The notes under the pieces were generated by a model that made no database searches, was not told the DNA's origin, and was given only the letters and a program-made list of their open reading frames with translations. 64,000 nucleotides of DNA from a bacterium 1XD42-1 (GTDB taxonomy: Bacteria > Bacillota > Clostridia > Oscillospirales > Ruminococcaceae): assembly GCA_003612625.1 (NCBI GenBank), contig RAZJ01000001.1, positions 124,001 to 188,000 of the forward strand, written 5' to 3'. Position 1 is the first letter of the stretch. Every line of letters begins with the position of its first letter. Positions 25,493 to 33,536 of this stretch are shown piece by piece. The position numbers and the translations under genes were made by a program.

Positions 25493-26110
25493 ATGTATCC
25501 CCTATATTTTGCCGCCGCGTTAAAAACAGAAAATGGAAAACTCCTGGAAATTGGAGAAGCCTGTTTAACAGGCGAAGATACTCTGGATTTCAATGGGGAA
25601 TTTGTACCCCTGATGAATTTAGGAGAACCTGCCCAAATTGTACGTTTAGAGAAAGGGCAGGAAACAGAAGCATTTCCTGGACAGGTCTGGCGCTGCACAA
25701 AAAAATCCCTGCGCCTGACGAAGATCCCGCCTTTACGGATGGAACGGGCAAAGCGTCTTTTTACAGTCAATGTAAATCTTCCGGTTTATTTCGCACCCAT
25801 ACCCGAAGGTACAGAAAAAATAAACTGGGAAAAATCCCTGCATTTAAAAGCAAATCTCCGTTATCTTTCCACAGAGCTTTTGCGGCTTACGATTTTAGGC
25901 CCTTCTCTGGAGCCGGGACAAGCTGCTATTCTCCGTTGTGAAAAGCCCTTGCTAGAAGATTTTCTGTTTCAGGCAGGGGAACTGGTACCATTAGGCGCCA
26001 ATGCCAGCCTCATTTTAGGCAAGCCTCTCTCCTTATCCAGAGAAGATCGGCGGACAATCGAAAATTATTTAGAAAAACAGTCCTTACAGCCATTTACAGG
26101 ACGTTTCTGA
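25493..26110 (+). CDS. uncharacterised protein with a possible degenerate PilZ fold
   Basis: A 205-residue cytosolic protein on the opposite strand to its flagellar neighbours, convergent with csrA and divergent from the chaperone gene. I do not recognise it by name. The arrangement (N-terminal beta-rich domain with GEPAQIVRLEKG; then ERAKRLFTVNVNLPVYFAPI; then LRYLSTELLRLTIL and GQAAILR; final LSREDRRTIENYLEKQ) follows YcgR/PilZ proteins. The c-di-GMP motifs RxxxR and (D/N)xSxxG are absent or broken, so a binding role is doubtful. Start: ATG at 25493 with AGGAAG upstream; a GTG at 25481 overlaps that site. Confidence 0.6.
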   Translation: MYPLYFAAALKTENGKLLEIGEACLTGEDTLDFNGEFVPLMNLGEPAQIVRLEKGQETEAFPGQVWRCTKKSLRLTKIPPLRMERAKRLFTVNVNLPVYFAPIPEGTEKINWEKSLHLKANLRYLSTELLRLTILGPSLEPGQAAILRCEKPLLEDFLFQAGELVPLGANASLILGKPLSLSREDRRTIENYLEKQSLQPFTGRF

Positions 26111-26117
26111 GCCGAAG

Positions 26118-26369
26118 TTATGCTTTTTGATCGGTTGGCTTCCGGGCAGACAAGCTGGCTGCCAAGGCACGCAAAGCACTTTCTTCCGTTAAACCGGCAG
26201 CCTGACGGTTGCTTTCCATAGTACGTCCCAATTCGCCCCGCAAGACCCGCATAGTTTGAGGGGCATCAATTCCGATTTTAACTTTATCCCCTACAATTTC
26301 CGTAATGGTGATGGTTACTTCATCGCCAACCTGAAAAGACTGGCCGCTTTTTCTAGTTAAAATCAGCAT
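26118..26369 (-). CDS. csrA: carbon storage/translation regulator CsrA
   Basis: CsrA binds GGA motifs in mRNA leaders and blocks translation; in Gram-positives its main target is the flagellin mRNA and it is released by FliW. The sequence MLILTRKSGQSFQVGDEVTI is the family start, followed by VKIGIDAPQTMRVLRGEL with the RNA-binding Arg. A C-terminal extension of about 30 residues (SALRALAASLSARKPTDQKA) makes it longer than the 61-residue enteric form. It overlaps fliW by 7 bases, so both partners are made from one mRNA. Confidence 0.96.
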   Translation of the reverse strand: MLILTRKSGQSFQVGDEVTITITEIVGDKVKIGIDAPQTMRVLRGELGRTMESNRQAAGLTEESALRALAASLSARKPTDQKA

Positions 26370-26797
26370 GATTTATCCTCCCCCATAAGCGGCGCTTTAA
26401 ATGGATAATCCGCTTCCAAAATAATTTGAGCAGCGCACTTATTGGCAGGGTTAATAACAACAGGGCTTTTCAAATTCATGGTAGAATCAGCAAAATTGTG
26501 AGGAATCACTGTAAGCGCCCGCCAGACAGTATCTTCTGTTTTTTCGATCTGGAGCAATTTTTTTGTATCTTCTGGAAGCTTGGGGGCATAATCCTTAGCC
26601 GCAATAGCAGGATCCACCATAATAAAACACACCCGAGGTTCTTCTATGGATTGCAGCCACGTAAAAGGTGGAATATTGTCATCATATAACAGGACAAAAC
26701 GCCGCAGATTTTCAAAACCATAAATAGGGGAAAGGAATTCCACTACTTCTTTTGGATCGATTTCCATTTCACCAAAATCTCTTGTCTCTATTTTCAT
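26363..26797 (-). CDS. fliW: flagellar assembly factor FliW
   Basis: FliW binds either flagellin or CsrA, so that free flagellin level controls flagellin translation. The 144-residue protein has the family features GEMEIDPKEVVEFLSPIYGFE near the N-terminus and MNLKSPVVINPANKCAAQII near the C-terminus. It is followed directly by csrA. It has no strong ribosome binding site; GGGAAATGG is the best candidate for the ATG at 26797. No flagellin gene lies next to it, unlike in Bacillus. Confidence 0.95.
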   Translation of the reverse strand: MKIETRDFGEMEIDPKEVVEFLSPIYGFENLRRFVLLYDDNIPPFTWLQSIEEPRVCFIMVDPAIAAKDYAPKLPEDTKKLLQIEKTEDTVWRALTVIPHNFADSTMNLKSPVVINPANKCAAQIILEADYPFKAPLMGEDKSC

Positions 26798-26971
26798 ATT
26801 TTTTGATCCATTTCCCGCCGGCCTCCGGCGTATTTCTTTATTTCTATCATGGGATATGAAAAATCATTTTTAAAGGGGCGGATATGCAAAAGCCGTCCCA
26901 GTCGAGAAATGCACAAACGGATTCTCTGTTTATGCTTCTGCGAGAGACAGCCTTTGTTCCCGCCCTGCGGG

Positions 26972-26993
26972 TTATCAGGCGCTTGCCTGATAA
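26972..26993 (-). other. perfect hairpin overlapping the end of the DUF6470 gene
   Basis: TTATCAGGC and GCCTGATAA form a 9-bp perfect stem around a 4-base loop, and the stop codon lies within it. No T-run follows. It lies between the DUF6470 gene and fliW (177 bases without another gene) and may separate their mRNA segments. Confidence 0.5.
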
Positions 26994-27571
26994 TCCGGGT
27001 CGGCACTGGGCGGCACATAAATAGGCTTACCCAGATATTCGATTTCGAGTTTCGGGTACTGCGTAATTGTCATCGTAATCTGTCCCGGCACAAATTGTAC
27101 ATTGCTTTCAGGCGGATTCCAATTAAAGTTCATGGAAGCAGGGGTATAGTTGATATCTGCGCCGCCGTCGGTCCAGGAAATATCAACTGGGCTTAATGGC
27201 ACAAATACAAGTTCGCCTTCCGTTGCGCGCTGGAAATACTGGCTCCAAGCGGTATCGGGAATGTTGGCACCCTGTTCAATATGCACAAGCTGATTGCCGA
27301 AATTGGCATAATCAGCCGTAGCCCGCATTGCTTCCTGAACACCGCGCTGGGCGCTTTCCTCATTAACGGTTCGCGCCGTTTTCAAGCCGAGGCCCTTGCG
27401 GAATTCAAAGGAATCCTGCCGCATCTTGGAAATTTCCTGATGCATTTCCACTCTTGCCGGATTACGTTGGTATTCCACGCGGCCAGGGCTATGATCGATT
27501 TCCAGCCGGGCGCGCTCAACCGACAATTCATATTTGCATGGGATACTCGTTATTTGCAGTAGTGGTCCCAT
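26975..27571 (-). CDS. DUF6470 family protein (YviE-like)
   Basis: A 198-residue cytosolic protein matching the flagellar-locus family represented by YviE of Bacillus, whose gene also lies between flgL and fliW. Recognisable parts are LQITSIPCKYELSVERARLE at the N-terminus, QDSFEFRKGLGLKT in the middle, and a C-terminal beta-rich half with LVFVPLSPVDISWTDGG and PPESNVQFVPG. The function is unknown. It is followed by the hairpin at 26972-26993. Confidence 0.8.
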   Translation of the reverse strand: MGPLLQITSIPCKYELSVERARLEIDHSPGRVEYQRNPARVEMHQEISKMRQDSFEFRKGLGLKTARTVNEESAQRGVQEAMRATADYANFGNQLVHIEQGANIPDTAWSQYFQRATEGELVFVPLSPVDISWTDGGADINYTPASMNFNWNPPESNVQFVPGQITMTITQYPKLEIEYLGKPIYVPPSADPDYQASA

Positions 27572-27645
27572 TCTACAATCACCTCATTCCTATACACAAT
27601 TTGCTCAAGAGAATATATGTGCCCAAATATATCCTCAAAAAGCCT

Positions 27646-29169
27646 TTACCGGAGGAAATCAAACAGGGAAGACGGTAATACTTTGCTTCCCATTTGCAGT
27701 GTAACCATCCAAGCCATTTCATGGTTTTTATTGTTCATGGCTTCTTGAGGGAGGTCAACTGCTTCTACATCTTTTTGACGGGTCTGGAAGTTCAGAAGAT
27801 CATTTTTGTGGATGTCTTCCATATTATCAAGGAAATTGGACCGGACGCCAATTTCAGTTATACTCGTAAGCAGGTTTTCCCGAACATCTTTAATATGGTT
27901 AAGCTGTTCCCCTAAGCGATCCATATCATTGTCGTTCATAGAATCAACAATTTCGCCCAGGAAAGTGTAAACATTGTTAGCCATACCATCATCTGTGCGG
28001 CCCGCGCCGAAAACTTCTATGCCAGAATACGTGAACTGGTGGACCGTTTCGGGGTTAATAGAGAATGTGCCATCCTGATTTTGCTTGAAAGTATGGCCTA
28101 TACCAATATCCAGATAATTCTGGGTGGTGTAATCCATATCCTCATGATCTTTTATCTTTTGCTCCTGCTTATAAACAGGCTTATAAGCATTGGCTGGATC
28201 AATAGTCTCCCCTGTTTTGTAAAGAGTTCCGTCTTTCCTCGCAACGGGCCAATAAAGAAGGTTGCCATTTGCAGCATCCCAAGCTGACTGATATTTAGGA
28301 TCACTAGGGTTATCCTTAGTATTATTAGTCATATCGGCTACATCTGCCTCAGTGCCATCGGCATAAACAATTTTACATGGGGCACCATTCGCATCATTAG
28401 GCCGTGTAGCATTGATATCCATAACAGGATCACCAAAAAGAGCACCACCTGTACCATTATTGTAATAAAGAAGCGCACCATCTTTACCAGTGGCCTGATC
28501 TTGCATTTGATTATAACCGATTACTTCTAACTCAACCGGGTTCTCAGGTTCATAGACCGGCACATCTGTTCCGTTATACGTTTCATAAACAAGTTTCCCA
28601 TTTTCATCAGTGACCTGTTTGTCTACATACTCATAGATCGGTTTCCTATATGTTCCGGTTGTCTTATCATAAACAAGCTGATCCACATTCATTCCATGAT
28701 AAAAAAGCTTGTTTCCCTGGGTCTGGAACGGGGCAACATTTTTCTTATCATAACCGGAGCCGGAGAATACCGGATGATCCGTATATGTGGTATTCATCAA
28801 GGCCAAAACTTCTTCTTGGAGGTTGCTGATCTCTGTTGCAATTTTCTTGCGGTCTTCTTCGGGTACAGTACCATTCAATGCTTCTTCTACCCGATCCGTT
28901 ACAGAACGCAGGATATTAACCGTAGTTTGGATGGCATCTTCTGCGCTGTTCAGGCGGCCCCTGGCGTCACGGATATTGGTAATATAAAATTCTTTATCCC
29001 GGATACTTTTACGCAGGCGCATAGCCCTTGTAGCATCTGCCACATTTTCATAAGCGTGATCAAACTTCCGGCCGGAAGTCATGCGGTTATTGGAATTTGT
29101 GAAATTTGCCAAAGTTGTATTCATATTGCGGAGCTGGTTCATAATCAGGTTTCGATTAGAAATACGCAT
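27646..29169 (-). CDS. flgL: flagellar hook-filament junction protein FlgL, enlarged
   Basis: FlgL (HAP3) joins FlgK to flagellin. The N-terminal flagellin-like helices are clear: MRISNRNLIMNQLRNMNTTL, NRMTSGRKFDHAYENV, and the DAIQTTVNILRSVTDRVEEALNG-type segment. The C-terminal ENLLTSITEIGVRSNFLDNM is typical. At 507 residues it is about 200 longer than usual; the extra part (residues about 165-400) is rich in Asp, Asn, Tyr and Gly and is likely surface exposed. It follows flgK by 21 bases in the flgM operon. Confidence 0.93.
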   Translation of the reverse strand: MRISNRNLIMNQLRNMNTTLANFTNSNNRMTSGRKFDHAYENVADATRAMRLRKSIRDKEFYITNIRDARGRLNSAEDAIQTTVNILRSVTDRVEEALNGTVPEEDRKKIATEISNLQEEVLALMNTTYTDHPVFSGSGYDKKNVAPFQTQGNKLFYHGMNVDQLVYDKTTGTYRKPIYEYVDKQVTDENGKLVYETYNGTDVPVYEPENPVELEVIGYNQMQDQATGKDGALLYYNNGTGGALFGDPVMDINATRPNDANGAPCKIVYADGTEADVADMTNNTKDNPSDPKYQSAWDAANGNLLYWPVARKDGTLYKTGETIDPANAYKPVYKQEQKIKDHEDMDYTTQNYLDIGIGHTFKQNQDGTFSINPETVHQFTYSGIEVFGAGRTDDGMANNVYTFLGEIVDSMNDNDMDRLGEQLNHIKDVRENLLTSITEIGVRSNFLDNMEDIHKNDLLNFQTRQKDVEAVDLPQEAMNNKNHEMAWMVTLQMGSKVLPSSLFDFLR

Positions 29170-29190
29170 TTAGAAAAGCCCCTCCTTCAA

Positions 29191-30756
29191 TTATAATCCA
29201 CAACGGCCTGTGCCGTTGATCAATTTGTCCAGCAAATCGTCCATAGCAGTCATAACACGGCTCATAGCATCATAAGCTTTCTGATACATCATTTGGTCAG
29301 CAGCTTCTTCATTGAGGTTGACGCCGGAAGTGCTGGCAATGCGGTCCAATAAGTTATTGGATACAGCAGTACATTCTGACAGCCGGTCTTCTGCGGCAGA
29401 AGTCTGGGTTCCCAATAAAGTGGTAGTATAATATGTTACATAACCTGTAAAGGAACCTACAAATTCACCGTTGCCGAAACTAACGGTAGCATCCTTCCCG
29501 AAGAGTTTATCAATCAAAGGCTCCAAATAGTTGGTATCTTCCATACCGTCCCGATCAATGCCGTCATATAAATAGCTGACTTCATTCTGCCATTCATCAA
29601 CAATCTGAATATTTTTTGCGTTTTCTTCACGGGGGACTTTTTCCCCTTTTTCGTTATATTCCCATCCGAAGTCAAAAAGCTTTTTATATACAATATTACC
29701 ATCTTTATCCTTAAGGGGATTGCCCTCTTCATCGGCCATTATGATAATGTTGTTCATTTCTTTGGCGAAAACAGTAGCCAGATTATTGATTTTATCCTGA
29801 TAGAACAGGATGCCATTATAAGTACATTCATCCCGATCCTGTTTTGCATTTAATCCGCGGCCATTGAGCAAATCCGTAGAAGCCTTTAAAATACCGGTTT
29901 TCAAATGGATGCTTTCACCAGTGCTGGACCAGTTCAAACGCACTGTATTTTCGCCGTTGCCTTCTGTCAGAATGATTTGTTCATAAGTGTCATCCTTAAC
30001 AACCATATGGCCATTCATTTTAACATCCACTGTACCATCCAGATTGTGGATAACTTCCACATCACCAAAAGAGGACAGGTCATCCAGCAAAACATTCCGC
30101 TGGTCGATCAGCTCATTGGGGCCATAGTAGCCATGGTTGGAATAATCAATAGCTTTTTGTTCCAGTCGGATGGCGTTATTATAAGCGGCAATGCTGGCCA
30201 GCTTTTTATTTGCCTCGTCCACATTGATGGACAAATCAAAATACTGCTGCTCCCAAACATTATCTAATTTTACATATAACTGGTTCATGACCTGAGCGAC
30301 TACGCTGGCATTGGCACGTACTGCACTGCCGCTGACGCCGTCGCTGCCGCTGTTTTTGAACATTTCCCCCAAAGCCTGACGGAACTCGCTTAAAGCCACC
30401 ATCATTTGTTCCGGCTCAATTTCCTGAAGGGCAGAATCCACATCCTTCAAAGCGGTAGAAATGGTCTGATAATATCCCACATCCCCATATTCTTCCCGGA
30501 ACCGTTTATCCAGAAACTGATCCCGGATTTGGGAAATGCCGGCAATGGTTGCGCCCTGACCGGCAAGGGATTTCTGATTGACAAAACGTGTATCTTTAAA
30601 ATTCAATGCCATGGAAATCTGATCCAGGCGCTGACGGGTATAACCGGTTACACCGATATTTGCTACGTTATTCCCGACGATATCCATAGCTTTCTGGTTA
30701 ATCATCAAGCCACGGGACGCCGTTTCAAAACCCATAAAGGTTGATCGTAAGGCCAA
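29191..30756 (-). CDS. flgK: flagellar hook-associated protein FlgK
   Basis: FlgK (HAP1) caps the hook and starts the junction. The N-terminal LRSTFMGFETASRGLMINQK and NNVANIGVTGYTRQRL and the C-terminal SGVNLNEEAADQMMYQKAYD with AMSRVMTAMDDLLDKLI are family signatures. At 521 residues it has normal length. An Asp/Lys-rich insert (ADEEGNPLKDKDGNIVYKK) resembles the acidic loops seen in FliD and FlgL here. It lies between flgN and flgL. Confidence 0.96.
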   Translation of the reverse strand: MALRSTFMGFETASRGLMINQKAMDIVGNNVANIGVTGYTRQRLDQISMALNFKDTRFVNQKSLAGQGATIAGISQIRDQFLDKRFREEYGDVGYYQTISTALKDVDSALQEIEPEQMMVALSEFRQALGEMFKNSGSDGVSGSAVRANASVVAQVMNQLYVKLDNVWEQQYFDLSINVDEANKKLASIAAYNNAIRLEQKAIDYSNHGYYGPNELIDQRNVLLDDLSSFGDVEVIHNLDGTVDVKMNGHMVVKDDTYEQIILTEGNGENTVRLNWSSTGESIHLKTGILKASTDLLNGRGLNAKQDRDECTYNGILFYQDKINNLATVFAKEMNNIIIMADEEGNPLKDKDGNIVYKKLFDFGWEYNEKGEKVPREENAKNIQIVDEWQNEVSYLYDGIDRDGMEDTNYLEPLIDKLFGKDATVSFGNGEFVGSFTGYVTYYTTTLLGTQTSAAEDRLSECTAVSNNLLDRIASTSGVNLNEEAADQMMYQKAYDAMSRVMTAMDDLLDKLINGTGRCGL

Positions 30757-30790
30757 GGTAAATCCTCCTTATTCGTTCACAATAGCTGCT

Positions 30791-31273
30791 TTATATTTTG
30801 GTTCTTAAAACTGCGCCCTCGTCACTGCGTCTTTCACGATTTTTCATATAGGCGCTTCCGGCAGCCGCTGGCGACATGCCTGAGAGGTCGGCTTCCGGAT
30901 TTATGGTTAAGAGATTGGTTCTTGCAACCTTCATTGCTTTTGTATTGCTGTATTGAATGGTTTCCACATAATTCTGGATCCGGATCAGCAGGGCCTGTAA
31001 GCTTTGCTGTTCTTCCTCCGGGGCATTTTCGATCATTTCAGAAAATGTCATGCCGCCATATCCAGCTTGTTCCTGCAAGCGGCTGCGGGAAAGCTCAAAA
31101 TTTTCCATTTGCTTGGAATTTGCCTGGGCTGTGGCAATTGCCGCCTCGATTCTTGGCAGGGAATTTGACAGCAAAGAAGATAATTTTTCCTGTTCATCCC
31201 TTACCATATGGGCCAGAAAATCAGCATAATCTTCTAAAAAGGAAAAAAGCTCTTCTTCATATTTATCCGCCAT
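30791..31273 (-). CDS. flgN: flagellar export chaperone FlgN
   Basis: FlgN is the cytosolic chaperone of FlgK and FlgL. The 160-residue helical protein (MADKYEEELFSFLEDYADFL, QEKLSSLLSNSLPRIEAAIA, AEADLSG and a basic tail) has the family layout and position between flgM and flgK. I chose the ATG at 31273 because GGGGGTGAGG lies just before it; upstream in-frame codons extend into a Cys/Gly-rich segment unlike FlgN. Confidence 0.85.
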   Translation of the reverse strand: MADKYEEELFSFLEDYADFLAHMVRDEQEKLSSLLSNSLPRIEAAIATAQANSKQMENFELSRSRLQEQAGYGGMTFSEMIENAPEEEQQSLQALLIRIQNYVETIQYSNTKAMKVARTNLLTINPEADLSGMSPAAAGSAYMKNRERRSDEGAVLRTKI

Positions 31274-31343
31274 ATCCTCACCCCCTAATTCCAGGCAGTT
31301 TCCCATGAACTGCCCGCTATCTTTCCCCCTGCAAGCCAAGGGA

Positions 31344-31646
31344 TTAGAATAATAATCCTAAGATGCTGTCGGCTAATTCGTCAGAAGGAACAAAATATTC
31401 CTGATTCTGGATCTGCTCCCGCAAAGCCTGGAGCTTTGCCGAAGAAGCGCTTGTAGAAAGTTCCGCCGCAATGGACTGTGTCAGGCGGCCGATTTCCCCC
31501 CGTCCAGCAGCTTCGCCGCTGATATGGAGTTTATCGGTTTTCATCGGTTCGGACCGGACCAAAGCTTCCATTGCAGGCGCCGTATTGACCGTTGCGGCGT
31601 AGGTTTTGTTAATATAACGATACGCAGCGGCTGACTCAATTTTCAT
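31344..31646 (-). CDS. flgM: anti-sigma28 factor FlgM
   Basis: FlgM holds the flagellar sigma factor inactive until the hook is finished, when FlgM is exported. The 100-residue product has a disordered N-terminal half and the conserved C-terminal block LQALREQIQNQEYFVPSDELADSIL, whose two helices bind sigma28. It lies upstream of flgN-flgK-flgL, the usual order, and downstream of a sigma28 promoter, giving autoregulation. The rpoD-like flagellar sigma gene itself is not in the window. Confidence 0.92.
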   Translation of the reverse strand: MKIESAAAYRYINKTYAATVNTAPAMEALVRSEPMKTDKLHISGEAAGRGEIGRLTQSIAAELSTSASSAKLQALREQIQNQEYFVPSDELADSILGLLF

Positions 31647-31659
31647 TGAAACAACCTCC

Positions 31660-32430
31660 TTAAATACTAAAATTCAACTTGCTATGTTCCGGTTCGCCGC
31701 CAGCATAGCCCGCATATACAGCATCCCAGTTTACAGCCTGTATCTTTTCCAATAGTTCTTCTACGCTGTCCGCCTGTACAGATGTCCTTTTTACATCACT
31801 GTACATCCATGGATTATCTGCCTTTTGAGAAATATATTCCTGAAACTTTTCTTTTTCCGTTTTTTCTGTCTGCTGTGTTTTTTCTTTTTCTGCTTTTTCC
31901 ATACGTTCCCGCTGTAACGCGCTGGATTTTTCCAAATCGGCAAATAATGTCATGGTACCATCCGCATGGAAAGCAACTGCCAGATTGGTTACGGAAACGC
32001 CATTATTATTTTTCCCCAATCCAGATTCAAAACCATATTTTCCATTGATTTCATCTGACATATTTAAGGCTTTTTGGATACGCTCCATATATTCCTGTTC
32101 AATATTTTCATCTGACGCCATTTTTTCCAGTTCTTCAACGGAAAACAGGACGGAAAATTCTTTTGTTCCGTGGGCCAGGGCAGCCTTTGCTTCCTCCGTA
32201 CTGGAAAAATCCGCCACCATAAAGTCCATATCCTCGCCATATGTTTTCCTCAGTTTTTCCAAAAGAGCAGCTGCCTTATTGGAAAGCCGTGGCTGTTTGG
32301 CTTCATTATCCAGCATTTTTGTTTCTTCTGCCTGATGATAGCCGTAATAAGCTTCCTTCTTTTTGGTATCTTCCTTGGCATTTTGTACCGCATAATGATG
32401 ATATAAATTACTGTTTACTGTCATTGACAT
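31660..32430 (-). CDS. uncharacterised first gene of the flgM operon
   Basis: A 257-residue soluble protein I do not recognise with certainty; its look resembles families labelled DUF6033 in Clostridia, but that is from memory. It starts MSMTVNSNLYHHYAVQNAKE and has a mixed alpha/beta middle (LEKLRKTYGEDMDFMVADF, FSVLFSVEELEKMASDEN), then a coiled coil rich in Lys and Glu (ERMEKAEKEKTQQTEKTEKE). A signal peptide is absent. It is the first gene after the sigma28 promoter and lies 13 bases before flgM, so it is made together with late flagellar genes. Start: ATG at 32430 with AGGAGG 12 bases upstream; a TTG two codons earlier is possible. Confidence 0.75.
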   Translation of the reverse strand: MSMTVNSNLYHHYAVQNAKEDTKKKEAYYGYHQAEETKMLDNEAKQPRLSNKAAALLEKLRKTYGEDMDFMVADFSSTEEAKAALAHGTKEFSVLFSVEELEKMASDENIEQEYMERIQKALNMSDEINGKYGFESGLGKNNNGVSVTNLAVAFHADGTMTLFADLEKSSALQRERMEKAEKEKTQQTEKTEKEKFQEYISQKADNPWMYSDVKRTSVQADSVEELLEKIQAVNWDAVYAGYAGGEPEHSKLNFSI

Positions 32431-32528
32431 GCCCAATCGCCACCTCCTTTTTCTAGTCAGGGGAATCCGCATCCCCCAACCATCACCCCTAGGGAAACTG
32501 CGTTACCCAATTATTCACCTATAAAATA

Positions 32529-32555
32529 TTATCGTTCCATTTGTCCAAAACTTAA
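32529..32555 (-). promoter_or_regulatory. sigma28 promoter of the flgM-flgN-flgK-flgL operon
   Basis: Minus strand TTAAGTTT (32548-32555), 11 bases, AACGATAA (32529-32536); consensus TAAAGTTT-N11-GCCGATAA gives 7/8 and 6/8 with exact spacing. It lies about 100 bases before the operon's first gene and points away from the parA promoter. Confidence 0.72.
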
Positions 32556-32618
32556 CGTGTTCTACTAAAAATATTTTCAGGAATTTTGCCTGCCCATACA
32601 ATTCCACTGGAAAAGCGC

Positions 32619-32647
32619 TTGTAAAATCCTGTCGCAAACGGTATAAT
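32619..32647 (+). promoter_or_regulatory. sigmaA promoter of the parA operon
   Basis: TTGTAA (32619-32624), 17 bases, TATAAT (32642-32647), about 75 bases before the parA ATG. It is divergent from the flgM-operon sigma28 promoter within one 290-base gap. Confidence 0.65.
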
Positions 32648-32724
32648 ATTGTCGGATATTGTTTTTTATGTTTCAAAGGCATAAAAATTGAGTTTTTCGT
32701 TTTACCGTTAGGGAGGGGGAGAGT

Positions 32725-33489
32725 ATGGGTAAGGTAATTACCTTTTCCAATCAAAAAGGCGGTGTAGGCAAAACAACTACTACCGCCGCAGTAGCGGCTG
32801 GACTGCGGCGGCGGGGGTTTGGCGTGTTAGCCGTGGATCTGGACCCTCAGGGGAATCTTTCTTTCTGCCTAGGGGCCGACGGCGGCGAATTATGTGCCTC
32901 TATTTATAATGTATTAAAAGGTGAAATTTCCATTGAAGCTGCCATTCAGCGGACAAAAACAGTGGATGTTATTGCTTCTAATATTCTGTTATCCGGCATA
33001 GAATTAGAATTCACCAGCTCCGGGCGGGAATACCTTATGCGGGAAGCTTTGGAGCCTATCCGCAACCGGTATGATTATATTTTAATTGATTCCCCGCCGG
33101 CCCTGAGCATTTTAACAGTCAATGCTTTTACCGCTTCGGATTTGATTGTGGTGCCCATGCTTTCCGATATTTTCAGCTTGCAGGGGATTGCCCAGCTTCA
33201 TGATACTGTGGAACGGGTCCGGGCTTATTGCAATCCTTCTTTGCGTTATGCAGGCATTCTGCTTACCAGATGCATGCCGCGTACACTGCTTGCCTCTGAA
33301 ATCCGGGGCACAGCGGAAATGATTTCTGCTGAACTGCATATTCCAATTTTTAAGACATCCATCCGTTCCAGCATTGCCGTCTGTGAAGCCCAGTCTTTAC
33401 AGCAGGACTTGTTTTCTTATTCGCCAAAAAACCCTGCTGCAATGGATTATAAAGCCCTTGTGGATGAAATGCTGGCTTCCGGCATTTAG
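32725..33489 (+). CDS. ParA/Soj-family ATPase
   Basis: ParA ATPases position DNA or protein clusters by ATP-dependent dimerisation on the nucleoid. The 254-residue protein has the deviant Walker A NQKGGVGKTTTT near residue 9, the switch I-like LAVDLDPQGNLSF, and Walker B-like DYILIDSPPALSILTVNA. It lacks the membrane-targeting tail of MinD and the N-terminal activator motif of FlhG, so it is a Soj-type orphan. There is no parB next to it. The next gene, 47 bases downstream, encodes a proline-rich ComFB-domain protein, a likely partner. AGGGAGGGGGAG precedes the start. Confidence 0.92.
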   Translation: MGKVITFSNQKGGVGKTTTTAAVAAGLRRRGFGVLAVDLDPQGNLSFCLGADGGELCASIYNVLKGEISIEAAIQRTKTVDVIASNILLSGIELEFTSSGREYLMREALEPIRNRYDYILIDSPPALSILTVNAFTASDLIVVPMLSDIFSLQGIAQLHDTVERVRAYCNPSLRYAGILLTRCMPRTLLASEIRGTAEMISAELHIPIFKTSIRSSIAVCEAQSLQQDLFSYSPKNPAAMDYKALVDEMLASGI

Positions 33490-33536
33490 ACGCGGGATAA
33501 TGCTGGAAAATTTTTCGATTTAGGAGGAAAAGCGGG

